Below the pieces are notes generated by a model. The model was not told the DNA's origin. It searched no databases and worked only from the letters and a program-made list of their open reading frames with translations. The position numbers and the translations under genes were made by a program. A DNA stretch of 12,447 bases, taken from positions 1-12,447 of the forward strand of contig CALBMW010000942.1 in assembly GCA_937896275.1 (NCBI GenBank), in the 5' to 3' direction. The stretch comes from an uncultured Myxococcales bacterium (GTDB lineage Bacteria > Myxococcota_A > Bradymonadia > UBA7976 > UBA1532). Each line of letters opens with the position of its first letter. Within the stretch, counting starts at the first letter, position 1. Positions 6,218 to 12,447 of this stretch are shown here, in pieces.

Positions 6218-7518
6218 AACAGGATCTCCAGGTCGAGGGTGACGTACTGCCGACGGTCGGTGTAGTGCCCGTTCACCGACGGCTTCTGGAGGCTGTCGTC
6301 CACGTCCACGTCGAGGAACTGCTGGAGGATGTAGCTGCTCGAAAGCCGCAACGACTCGCTCAGATCGACCGTGAAGCCGGCGCCGACCTGCCAGCTGTCA
6401 CTCTCGGCGAGGCCCGGCTCGTGGGTGCGCGCCGGGGTCGCGCCGGTCTCGTAGCCGGCGCCGACATGCACGATCCAGCGCGGATCGACCAGGAAGTCGA
6501 GCCTGAGCTTGGCCGCCAGGGTGTCCTCGAAGTCCCGCTCGATGACCAACAGCGGCTCGCCGTTGGCCTTGTTGGTCGCCACCTGACGGTCCATCACCGA
6601 CCAGTCGGTCCACTCGGCCAGCGGCCGCACCACCAGCCAACTCGTCGCGCCGATGTCGGCCCCCAGGCGCACGGTGTCGGGCACCTGAAGAGGAATCTGC
6701 GCCTTGGCCGTCGTCTCGGGCGCGACACCGAAGGTCACGTAGGCGTTGCCGTTCACCTTGTAGGTGGCGCCCTGATGCCAGCTCACCGCGAAGGCCAGAT
6801 CGTCGGCGGGCTGCCACTTCGCCCCAGCGGTGAGCGTCACCCCGAAGGCCTCGCCGTCCTCGAACAGGATGCGCCCCTCGGCGAGCTGGCCGGACTGATC
6901 GAAGAGCCGCTCGGTTCGATCCGGGTTCCGCGCACGCACGGTCGACAGCGTGACCACGTTGAAGACCGGCGCCAGGCCGACGGACAGGCCGCTCGGCTTG
7001 TGGGCCAGGCCGACGCCGCAGGTGGGGCTGAAGATGATCAGGCTGGTGTTGATCGCCGCCCAGCGCTGGGGGCCGTCGACGGCGCCGGGGTAGGCCTCGG
7101 GGGCCGCCAGGTCGGTGTCCCACGACGCTGCGCCGGCGCGCGCGACGAAGGCGCCCGCCCCTACGCCCATCACGAAATCATTCGTGATCTCGAAGCCATA
7201 GCCCACGGCGACGGCGGGCACGACGCCGAAGGCCGAGACGGTCGCCTCGCCCGCGTTGGCGTCGGCCACCTCCGCGGGGACCCCGTTGGACTCTGCGTCC
7301 CGGTCATAGGTGGCGGCGCGTGAGAGCGCTTGGAGGTGCAGCCCGATGTGGAGGCCCGGCCGAGCGAGCCCCGCCGGATTCCAGTACATGGAGAAAGGCC
7401 CGGGATCGGTCGGCCCTTCCCGCAGGCCACCGTAGCGGCCGATGAAGAAGGGGTTTGCGTGGGCCAGCGTCGCCGCCCCGACGAGCGTCGCGGCGACCAT
7501 CCAGGGCGTCCGGCGCAT
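6214..7518 (-). CDS. FadL/OmpP1-family outer-membrane transport protein
   Basis: The 434-residue protein has a Sec signal peptide (cleavage likely after AHA, residue 21) and a mature start NPFFIGRYGG. It carries the family hallmark SMYWNPAGLA (43-52), the NPA region of the FadL N-terminal hatch. The rest alternates amphipathic beta-strands and turns, as in the 14-strand FadL barrel, and the usual length is 400-450 residues. FadL proteins let long-chain fatty acids or other hydrophobic compounds cross the outer membrane by lateral diffusion; the substrate here cannot be read from sequence. The end (YVTLDLEILL) lacks the usual C-terminal aromatic residue. The ATG at 7518 has GGGAGG 4 bases upstream. 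A -10-like TACAGT (7560-7555) lies 36 bases before the start, without a clear -35. It leads a three-gene minus-strand operon with the lipoprotein and the membrane protein. Confidence 0.87.
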   Translation of the reverse strand: MRRTPWMVAATLVGAATLAHANPFFIGRYGGLREGPTDPGPFSMYWNPAGLARPGLHIGLHLQALSRAATYDRDAESNGVPAEVADANAGEATVSAFGVVPAVAVGYGFEITNDFVMGVGAGAFVARAGAASWDTDLAAPEAYPGAVDGPQRWAAINTSLIIFSPTCGVGLAHKPSGLSVGLAPVFNVVTLSTVRARNPDRTERLFDQSGQLAEGRILFEDGEAFGVTLTAGAKWQPADDLAFAVSWHQGATYKVNGNAYVTFGVAPETTAKAQIPLQVPDTVRLGADIGATSWLVVRPLAEWTDWSVMDRQVATNKANGEPLLVIERDFEDTLAAKLRLDFLVDPRWIVHVGAGYETGATPARTHEPGLAESDSWQVGAGFTVDLSESLRLSSSYILQQFLDVDVDDSLQKPSVNGHYTDRRQYVTLDLEILL

Positions 7519-7631
7519 TCAGCCTCCCAGTGCGTCGGGGCACCGCGTCCGGGCACTGTAGCAGCACGCCTCCGACGGGCCCACTGCCACGGCCCGGCCG
7601 ATCCGCTGCGCCGCGTGCTCGCCGACCGGCG

Positions 7632-8159
7632 TCAGTCGCGGAAGACGGTGACCCGGTCCATCACGATGTCCTTGTGGGGCCGGTTCTGGCTGCTCTGCGG
7701 CTCGCGGCTCATCTGAGCGATGACCTCGAGGCCCTCGACCACCTCGCCGAAGATCGCGTGCTTGCCGTCGAGCCAGGTCGTCGCCTTCTCGGTGATGAAG
7801 AACTGGCTGCCGCCGGTGTTGGGCCCGCGGTTGGCCATGCTGAACAAGCCACCGCGATCGTGGCGGAGACCCGGCCCGAACTCGTCCTTGATCGCGTAGC
7901 CCGGGCCGCCGGTCCCCATACCGTCCGGGCACCCGGCCTGCACCATGAAGTCGGCGATGCAGCGGTGGAAGATCACGCCGTCGTAGAAGGGCTTGCCGGT
8001 GATCTTGCCCGTCGCCAGGCCCACGAAGTTGGCCACCGTCTTCGGGGCCTCCTTCTCGAAAAGGCGGCCGCGGATCGTACCCAGGCGGGTCTCGATCTGA
8101 ACGTAGAGCTGGCCCTCGCCGGGCACATCGATGGCCGGCGGGTCGAAGATCTTCTCCAT
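7632..8159 (-). CDS. Cyclophilin-type peptidyl-prolyl cis-trans isomerase
   Basis: The 175-residue protein is a single cyclophilin domain that speeds cis-trans isomerisation of Xaa-Pro bonds in folding proteins. The active-site set is intact: FHR (64-66, R66), F71, Q74, MAN (108-110), GSQFFI (117-122), W129 and H134 in WLDGKH, and the final F137GEV strand. W129 corresponds to the tryptophan needed for cyclosporin binding in human CypA, so drug sensitivity is possible. There is no signal peptide, so it is probably cytoplasmic (PpiB-like) rather than periplasmic; the first 16 residues are a short extension. The ATG at 8159 has AAGGAG 7 bases upstream. The gene has its own promoter-like sequence and is followed by a 113-base gap before the fadL-like gene. 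Confidence 0.95.
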   Translation of the reverse strand: MEKIFDPPAIDVPGEGQLYVQIETRLGTIRGRLFEKEAPKTVANFVGLATGKITGKPFYDGVIFHRCIADFMVQAGCPDGMGTGGPGYAIKDEFGPGLRHDRGGLFSMANRGPNTGGSQFFITEKATTWLDGKHAIFGEVVEGLEVIAQMSREPQSSQNRPHKDIVMDRVTVFRD

Positions 8160-8192
8160 GTGTGCGCTCCTTGGTCCTCGAGTTGCGCCGGC

Positions 8193-8221
8193 ACGGTAGG
8201 TGACCGGTGCGCGCCGTGCAA
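8193..8221 (-). promoter_or_regulatory. Promoter for the cyclophilin gene
   Basis: On the minus strand TTGCAC (8221-8216) and TACCGT (8198-8193) are exactly 17 bases apart, about 33 bases before the start codon. This is among the best sigma-70-type matches in the window. It begins only 8 bases after the fxsA stop, so the cyclophilin gene is probably a separate transcription unit. Confidence 0.58.
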
Positions 8222-8229
8222 CGGGGTGG

Positions 8230-8619
8230 TTACCGTCGGACGACGATGATGGTGCCGTCTCCGCCCCGGGGGCCGTGGCCGTGGCGCTCGAACAGGCGGC
8301 GCGCCACCCGGCGGCGCAGCGGCGGGACGAGCAGCAGCGCGCCCATGGCGTCGGTGATGAAGCCCGGCAACAGGAGCAGCAGCGCGGCCACCACCAGGAG
8401 CGGGCCCTCGAGCACCTCTGCGCGCTCGGCGCGTCCGGCCTGCAAACGCTGCAGCGCGACCAGCCCTTGCCCGCGCACGAGCGCCGTGCCGACGATGGCG
8501 GTCAGGAAGACGAGGGAGACCGTCTGGACGGCGCCCACGCGGGCCCCGACCTCGATCAGCACATACAGCTCAAGCGCGAAGCCCGCCACGGCGGCGAGCA
8601 GGATCGGCCCGCAGCTCAT
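8230..8619 (-). CDS. fxsA: FxsA family inner-membrane protein
   Basis: The 129-residue protein has the FxsA pattern: two N-terminal hydrophobic segments, the first with LELYVLIEVGARVGAVQT (16-33); a Gly/Arg/Gln motif (GTALVRGQG, 44-52); then a hydrophobic segment ending PGFITDAMGALLLVPPLR (85-102) and a basic tail ending GGDGTIIVVRR. FxsA is a small inner-membrane protein that in E. coli, when overproduced, relieves exclusion of phage T7 by the F plasmid; its normal role is poorly known. The ATG at 8619 overlaps the argC stop by four bases (ATGA). The frame is open further upstream but runs inside argC, so this start and translational coupling are the best reading. Confidence 0.87.
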   Translation of the reverse strand: MSCGPILLAAVAGFALELYVLIEVGARVGAVQTVSLVFLTAIVGTALVRGQGLVALQRLQAGRAERAEVLEGPLLVVAALLLLLPGFITDAMGALLLVPPLRRRVARRLFERHGHGPRGGDGTIIVVRR

Positions 8620-9650
8620 GGAAAGAGCGCGGCGTGCGCCAGGCCCTCGGTCTCCGGCCGCGCGAACATGAGGTTGAGGCACTGCACCGCCTGCGCGGCC
8701 GCGCCCTTGCCCAGGTTGTCGATGGCGGACTGCACGCACAGCAGATCACCGTGCGGGAACACCGCGACGTGGCATCGGTTGGTCCCGCGCACGTGCCTCG
8801 GATCGGGGTGCTCACCCTCGGGCAGCAGCGCGACGAAGGGTTCGTCGTCATAGGCCCGCGCGTAGGTCGTCCGCACCCGCTCCGCGTCCACACCGGGCGC
8901 CAGGGGCAGGTACACCGTGGCCAGGATGCCGCGGTTCATCGGGACGAGGTGGGGCACGAAGTGCACGGTCACCCCGCCCAGGTTGCGCTGCATCTCGGGG
9001 GCATGCCGGTGGGCCAGCGTCTTGTAGGCGTGCATGCCCTCGCTGGTCTCGGCGAAGTGCGTGCCCGCGCTCGGTGATCGCCCCGCCCCGCTCAACCCGG
9101 ACTTGCAGTCGGCGATGATCGCGGCGCCCGGCGCCAGCAGGCCAGCCCGCACTGCCGGCCCCGCGGCCAGCGTGACCGCGGTGGGATAGCAGCCGGGGCA
9201 CCCGACGAGGCGCGCCGTGCGCAGGGCCTCACGGTGGACCTCCGGCAGGCCGTAGACCGCGTGCTTCAGCGAGTCGGGGCGCTGGTGCACCCCGTAGATG
9301 GCGGCGTACTCGTCGGGATCGGCGAAGCGATGATCGGCGCTCAGATCGAGCACCCGCACCCCGCGCGCGAGCAGCTCGGCCGTCGCGATCTGCGCCGCCC
9401 CGTGGGGCAGGCCCAGGACCGCGGCGTCGGCGGCCAGCGCCACCCGATCGGCGTCGAAGACCTCGAGCGGCGGCAACGGTACGCCGTGCCAGGCCGGCAG
9501 CGACTCGAAGAGGGGGCGACCCGCGCTCCGCTCCGCACAGAGCGCGGTGAGCCGCACGCCCGGATGGGCATGCAGCAGACGCAAGGCCTCGGCGCCGGTG
9601 TAGCCGGTGGCCCCCACCAGGGCCACCCTCACAGGCTCGGCCGCGGCCAC
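8616..9650 (-). CDS. argC: N-acetyl-gamma-glutamyl-phosphate reductase
   Basis: This 344-residue enzyme catalyses the third step of arginine synthesis: NADPH-dependent reduction of N-acetylglutamyl phosphate to the semialdehyde, in the cytoplasm. Visible features are the Rossmann motif GATGYTG (13-19), the catalytic cysteine in GCPGCYPT (C154), SADHRF (104-109), the substrate region KSGLSGAGR (183-191), the histidine-rich AHRHAPE segment (213-219) and VPMNRGI (236-242). Length and order agree with the dimeric 340-350 residue type. GTG at 9650 is the start, with GGAG 8 bases upstream. No other arg genes are in the window. It follows rpsI by 187 bases on the same strand and is coupled to fxsA downstream. 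Confidence 0.97.
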   Translation of the reverse strand: MAAAEPVRVALVGATGYTGAEALRLLHAHPGVRLTALCAERSAGRPLFESLPAWHGVPLPPLEVFDADRVALAADAAVLGLPHGAAQIATAELLARGVRVLDLSADHRFADPDEYAAIYGVHQRPDSLKHAVYGLPEVHREALRTARLVGCPGCYPTAVTLAAGPAVRAGLLAPGAAIIADCKSGLSGAGRSPSAGTHFAETSEGMHAYKTLAHRHAPEMQRNLGGVTVHFVPHLVPMNRGILATVYLPLAPGVDAERVRTTYARAYDDEPFVALLPEGEHPDPRHVRGTNRCHVAVFPHGDLLCVQSAIDNLGKGAAAQAVQCLNLMFARPETEGLAHAALFP

Positions 9651-9837
9651 GCCTCAGGCTCCGTCGGAGGATCGGCTGCCGTCGCGGGTGCGCGCGGGGC
9701 GAGGCGATGCCTGGCGCACCCCCGCGAGACCAGCGCGCAGGGGCACCCACCGGTAGGCCGTGTGGCGAGCCCGGAGATACGCGGCACAGCGCCCACCAGG
9801 CGCGTCCGCGGCGGGAGGCCGATTCACCGAGGTTCTC

Positions 9838-10236
9838 TCAACGCTTGCTGAACTGGAAGCGCTTGCGGGCGCCCGGGCGACCGTACTTCTTGCGCTCGAC
9901 CTCGCGGGCGTCGCGCGTGACGAAGCCGGCGCGCTTCAGCGCACCGCGCAGCTCGCCGTCGTACTTCATGAGCGCGCGGGTGATGCCGTGGCGCACCGCG
10001 CCGGCCTGTCCGCTCGATCCGCCGCCCGCGACGGTCACGATCAGGTCGAACTTGCCGATCATCTCGGTCAGCTCGAGGGGCTGCAGGATCTGCATGCGGC
10101 CCGTGGCGCGCGGGAAGTAGTCGTCGAAGGCGCGGTCGTTGATGGTGATCGTGCCGGTGCCGGGCCGCAGGTAGATGCGCGCCACGGCCGACTTGCGACG
10201 GCCGACGGCCGTCCACTGCTCAGGCTGCTGAATCAT
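9838..10236 (-). CDS. rpsI: 30S ribosomal protein S9
   Basis: S9 is a small-subunit protein whose C-terminal tail reaches the P-site tRNA. The protein has the family's full pattern: AVGRRKSAVARIYL, RPGTGTITIN, the signature GGGSSGQAGAVRHGITRAL, GFVTRDAREVERKK, and the conserved ending FQFSKR. The ATG at 10236 gives 132 residues and fits the family start. GTG at 10245 is an alternative that adds three residues; the GGAGAGAG stretch lies only 3 bases before GTG but about 8-12 before ATG. It normally follows rplM closely. Here about 220 bases that include a tandem repeat separate the two. Confidence 0.96.
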   Translation of the reverse strand: MIQQPEQWTAVGRRKSAVARIYLRPGTGTITINDRAFDDYFPRATGRMQILQPLELTEMIGKFDLIVTVAGGGSSGQAGAVRHGITRALMKYDGELRGALKRAGFVTRDAREVERKKYGRPGARKRFQFSKR

Positions 10237-10245
10237 CGAGGTCAC

Positions 10246-10345
10246 TCTCTCCGGGGCCGCGTGCGCCCGGCCCGCAGGCCGTTTTGAGCCCCACCGGGGG
10301 GGCGATTGTCCAAACTGCGCGCGCGCGGAAGTGGTTTGATATCAG
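10246..10345. other. rpsI leader part of the rplM-rpsI spacer
   Basis: This GC-rich segment contains two possible hairpins on the minus strand. One has stem GCCCC/GGGGC around CCCGGT (about 10300-10315). The other has stem CGGCC/GGCCG around TGCG (about 10268-10282). A TGATATCA palindrome (10337-10344) borders the tandem repeat. A local promoter for rpsI would be expected if the repeat disturbs read-through, but I see no good -35/-10 pair. Confidence 0.35.
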
Positions 10346-10450
10346 GAACTTCCCTGTCGAATCGCCGGACTTCCCTGTCGAATCGCCGGACTTCCCTGTC
10401 GAATCGCCGGACTTCCCTGCGGGATCGCCGGACTTCCCTGTCGAATCGCC
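10346..10450. repeat. Five 21-bp tandem repeats between rplM and rpsI
   Basis: Five head-to-tail units of exactly 21 bases (starts 10346, 10367, 10388, 10409, 10430) fill 105 bases. Each reads GGACTTCCCTG, then TCGAATCGCC. Copy 1 begins GA instead of GG, and copy 4 has CGGGATCGCC in its second half; otherwise copies are identical. The array ends 5 bases past the rplM stop codon. The unit has no stop codon in any frame. There are no unique spacers, so it is not a CRISPR array. Confidence 0.96.
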
Positions 10451-10455
10451 GGGGC

Positions 10456-10920
10456 TCAGGCCGCCGACGATCCCCTGATGAGCGTGCTCAGGTCCAGCTT
10501 CTCGGGCTGCTGCGCCTCGTGCCCATGGTCGGGGCCGGCGTGGACCTTCATCTTCTTGAGCATCGCGCGGCCGAGGGGTCCGCTCGGCAGCATGCCCTTG
10601 ACCGCCTTGGTGATCAGATGGCCGGGGTCCCGCTCCAGCATCTTCTCGGCCGTGAGGCCCTTGATGCCGCCAACGAAGCCGGTGTGCCGCCAGTACATCT
10701 TCTGGGCGACCTTGTTGCCGGTCAGCTTGACCTTCTCGGCGTTGACCACGATCACGTAGTCGCCGTCGTCGATATGAGGCGTGTAGGTGGGCTTGTGCTT
10801 GCCGCGCAGAACATGCGCGATGCGCGCGGCGGCCCGACCCAGCACCTCGCCGTCGAGGTCGACCACGAACCACTTTCGGTTCGCGATGGCCTCGGCCGTG
10901 GGAGTGGAGCGCGTCTTCAT
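10456..10920 (-). CDS. rplM: 50S ribosomal protein L13
   Basis: L13 is an early-assembling large-subunit protein. The 154-residue product shows the family features NRKWFVVDLDGEVLGRAAARIA (14-35), HIDDGDYVIVVNAEKVKLTGNK, YWRHTGFVGGIK, and the signature KGMLPSGPLGRAMLKKMKV, followed by HAGPDHGHEAQQP near the end. It is about 12 residues longer than the E. coli form, mainly at the two ends. The frame is open upstream, but the ATG at 10920 is chosen because GAGG lies 8 bases before it and the family begins there. It is the first gene of the rplM-rpsI pair and is divergent from pssA. Confidence 0.96.
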   Translation of the reverse strand: MKTRSTPTAEAIANRKWFVVDLDGEVLGRAAARIAHVLRGKHKPTYTPHIDDGDYVIVVNAEKVKLTGNKVAQKMYWRHTGFVGGIKGLTAEKMLERDPGHLITKAVKGMLPSGPLGRAMLKKMKVHAGPDHGHEAQQPEKLDLSTLIRGSSAA

Positions 10921-10998
10921 GGCTCGGTCCTCGATCCTGGTGGCCCGCCAACGCGGCGCGCCGTACAAAAAGAACCCTCGGAAAGCAAAGGGCCCAGC

Positions 10999-11027
10999 GA
11001 TCTAACCGATGGGCGTGCCGAGATCAA
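10999..11027 (-). promoter_or_regulatory. Candidate promoter for rplM-rpsI
   Basis: On the minus strand TTGATC (11027-11022) and TAGATC (11004-10999) are 17 bases apart. The predicted transcript would start near 10992 and have a leader of about 70 bases before the rplM ATG. It is assigned by consensus and position only. Confidence 0.5.
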
Positions 11028-11090
11028 GCTCAGCGCCCCCAACCCGCTTCCCGCGTGCATTGCGACGCATCCGGGTCTACGCTCCCGACC

Positions 11091-11972
11091 ATGACGCCGC
11101 GCCGCCGACGCCTTCGCCGCTTCGACCTGAAGAAGGCGATGTTCATCCTGCCGAACCTGTTCACGGTCAGCTCGATCTTCTGCGGCTTCTATGGCGCGGT
11201 GACGGCGGCCGGGGCAACGGGCGCCGAGGCGGGCGCCGATCTGTACCGCGCCTGCCTCGCGGTGCTCTTCGCGATGGTCTTCGACTCGGTGGACGGCCGC
11301 GTGGCGCGCCTGACCCGCACGCAGTCGGACTTCGGCGTCCAGATGGACTCGCTCGCCGACGTGATCTCCTTCGGCGCCGCGCCCGCCCTGATCGCCTGGC
11401 ACTGGGGACTCCAGAGCTTCGGCACGCTGGGGCTGCTGGCGTGCTTCGTCTACACGGCGTGCGGGGCGATTCGGCTGGCGCGCTTCAACGTGATGGCCGC
11501 CGCCAGCCACGGGCCCAGCGCCTGGTTTCTGGGACTGCCCATCCCCGCCGCCGCCGGGCTGCTCGTCGCGGTGATCATCGCGTTCATCCAGGGCGGAGCC
11601 CCCGCGCTCGACGGGACGCAGCGGTGGGCCCCGGTGATGATGGTCGCCCTCGGCTTGCTGATGGTGTCGAACATCCGCTTCCGGACCTTCAAGGCGACCC
11701 GAATGACCCGCCGCACCTTCGGGGCGATCATGGCGGTCTTCGGGATGACCGTCCTCATCGCGGTCAAGGTTCGGCCCTCCTTCGCGATCGTCAGCCTCAT
11801 GGCCGCCTACCTCACCCTCGGCCTGGTCGAGGAGGTGGTGCGGCAGGCGCGCCGCCTGCGCGAGTCGGGCGGCGACGCGGCGAGCCCCGACGAGGACGAG
11901 GACGAGGACGCCGAGGAGGCCTTCGGGGAGGCGCTGAGCGAGGACGACGACGACGAGGAGCTGCTCGATTGA
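11091..11972 (+). CDS. pssA: CDP-diacylglycerol-serine O-phosphatidyltransferase
   Basis: This inner-membrane enzyme transfers phosphatidyl from CDP-diacylglycerol to serine, the first step to phosphatidylethanolamine. The 293-residue protein has the complete CDP-alcohol phosphotransferase motif D-x2-DG-x2-AR-x8-G-x3-D-x3-D (D65, D68, G69, A72, R73, G82, D86, D90). A basic N-terminus leads into FILPNLFTVSSIFCGFYG (18-35), typical of the PssA type, and about six to eight hydrophobic helices follow. The end (266-293) is an unusual acidic tail of Asp and Glu. The ATG at 11091 fits the family; GTG at 11055 would add 12 unlikely residues. No ribosome-binding site is visible before 11091, but a -10-like TACGCT lies 7 bases upstream, so the mRNA may be leaderless. 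It overlaps the next gene by 4 bases. Confidence 0.92.
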   Translation: MTPRRRRLRRFDLKKAMFILPNLFTVSSIFCGFYGAVTAAGATGAEAGADLYRACLAVLFAMVFDSVDGRVARLTRTQSDFGVQMDSLADVISFGAAPALIAWHWGLQSFGTLGLLACFVYTACGAIRLARFNVMAAASHGPSAWFLGLPIPAAAGLLVAVIIAFIQGGAPALDGTQRWAPVMMVALGLLMVSNIRFRTFKATRMTRRTFGAIMAVFGMTVLIAVKVRPSFAIVSLMAAYLTLGLVEEVVRQARRLRESGGDAASPDEDEDEDAEEAFGEALSEDDDDEELLD

Positions 11973-12447
11973 GCGAGGCCTCGCGGGCCCGCCAGCTGGC
12001 CGAGGCTGCCCGCGCCGCGGTCGACGAAGTCTTCGCGAGCCCGCACGCGGCCTTCGCCCTCGACGCCGTGGGGCAAGTCGGCGATTCACTCGTCGCCCTC
12101 GTCCACGAGGACCGCGCGGCCGTCGGCGAGGTCCGGCGCGCGGCGCGCGGCCCAGGTGGGGACGCGGCACATGCCCTGGGCGTGGCCACGATCGCGGTCG
12201 GCATCGCGCACCTCCTGGGGCTGTCGACGGCCTTCCGACGCAAGCTGGCCAAGGGCGCGCTGCTGCACGACCTGGGCAAATCGTTGCTGCCCCCCGAGCT
12301 GCTGGCGAAGGACGCGCCCCTCGACGATGCAGAGTGGCAGGTGGTCCGCCAGCATCCCAAGCTCGGGGTCGATCTGCTGACCGTTCACGGCCCCCTCGAC
12401 GAGATCGTGCGCAGCGCGGTGATGCGCCACCACGAGCGCCTCGACGG
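11969..12447 (+). CDS. HD-GYP-type phosphodiesterase (3' end outside window)
   Basis: A frame opens with TTG at 11969 and runs 159 residues to the window edge without a stop. TTG overlaps the pssA stop (TTGA), and GAGGAG lies 8 bases upstream, so this start is well supported. After a helical N-terminal part (about 1-60), residues 66-159 match an HD-GYP domain: H68 in HALGVATIAV, LLHDLGK (98-104) with the HD pair H100/D101, LLPPELLAKDAPL, QHPKLGVDLL (128-137), and HHERLD (154-159). The GYP part would follow just beyond the edge. HD-GYP enzymes hydrolyse cyclic di-GMP, or sometimes other cyclic dinucleotides. No receiver domain or membrane helix is seen in the visible part. Degradation of a cyclic dinucleotide is likely but depends on the missing GYP half. 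Confidence 0.87.
   Translation, partial: MSEASRARQLAEAARAAVDEVFASPHAAFALDAVGQVGDSLVALVHEDRAAVGEVRRAARGPGGDAAHALGVATIAVGIAHLLGLSTAFRRKLAKGALLHDLGKSLLPPELLAKDAPLDDAEWQVVRQHPKLGVDLLTVHGPLDEIVRSAVMRHHERLD

Noticed and set aside
5480..6265. Plus-strand open frames antisense to the lipoprotein and FadL-like genes
   Set aside because: They are shadows; the minus-strand genes have signal peptides, ribosome-binding sites and family motifs.
9654..9827. Minus-strand frame of 57 codons between rpsI and argC (GTG at 9827, stop 3 bases before argC)
   Set aside because: Its spacing suits a small coupled gene or leader peptide, but there is no ribosome-binding site and the product is Arg/Ala/Pro-rich without pattern.
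10346..10450. CRISPR array, or a translated P-loop-like GDSTGKS repeat
   Set aside because: Units are contiguous with no unique spacers, so it is not CRISPR. The Walker-A-like heptad appears only in one minus-strand frame that lies after the rplM stop, with no start signal or flanking domain.
10966..10994. Terminator-like hairpin with a T-rich tail in the rplM leader (minus strand)
   Set aside because: The stem has only four firm base pairs (CCCT/AGGG) plus wobble pairs, and it would lie at the very 5' end of the predicted transcript, so attenuation there is doubtful.
10917..12170. Minus-strand open frame of 417 codons antisense to pssA and the HD-GYP gene
   Set aside because: The plus strand carries the complete CDP-alcohol phosphotransferase and HD motifs; the antisense product is Arg/Gly/His-rich noise.

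Overview
This is a GC-rich window with strong G/C at third codon positions. It most likely comes from a myxobacterial or other delta-proteobacterium-like genome (Myxococcota). That placement is an inference. It rests on lipoproteins with Asp/Gly/Ala-rich linkers, frequent GTG/TTG starts, TTGnnn-N17-TAnnnT promoter-like sequences, and housekeeping proteins of proteobacterial type. I found no rRNA, tRNA, CRISPR array, transposase or phage gene.

Layout. (1) 1-193, minus: the N-terminus of an unidentified lipoprotein cut by the window edge. (2) 194-860: a mostly gene-free stretch that holds a short membrane-protein remnant (435-548). (3) 861-1028, minus: rpmG (L33). (4) 1186-4427, plus: a three-gene run of a TerB-like protein, a PspA/IM30 (ESCRT-III superfamily) coiled-coil protein, and a two-domain AAA+ ATPase with an active C-terminal domain. 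(5) 4496-7518, minus and convergent with the run: a FadL-type outer-membrane channel, a lipoprotein with a duplicated domain, and a small DedA/YqaA-like membrane protein, coupled by overlapping or near-touching ends. (6) 7632-8159, minus: a cyclophilin-type peptidyl-prolyl isomerase with its own promoter. (7) 8230-9650, minus: argC and fxsA with an ATGA overlap. (8) 9838-10920, minus: rplM and rpsI, unusually separated by about 220 bases that include five 21-bp tandem repeats. (9) 11091-12447, plus: pssA (phosphatidylserine synthase) overlapped by an HD-GYP phosphodiesterase that runs off the window.

How the genes fit together. Much of the window concerns the cell envelope. The most interesting unit is the TerB-PspA-AAA+ run. 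PspA belongs to the ESCRT-III superfamily, and the ATPase has a Vps4/p97-type pore loop, Walker A and B motifs and paired arginine-finger residues. A plausible reading is a bacterial membrane-remodelling or envelope-stress module in which a AAA+ motor acts on a PspA polymer, with TerB as adaptor or sensor. The facing FadL-lipoprotein-DedA-like operon looks like a separate outer-membrane uptake or lipid-handling unit. The pssA/HD-GYP pair may link phospholipid synthesis with c-di-GMP turnover. These functional links are inferences from gene order and motifs only.
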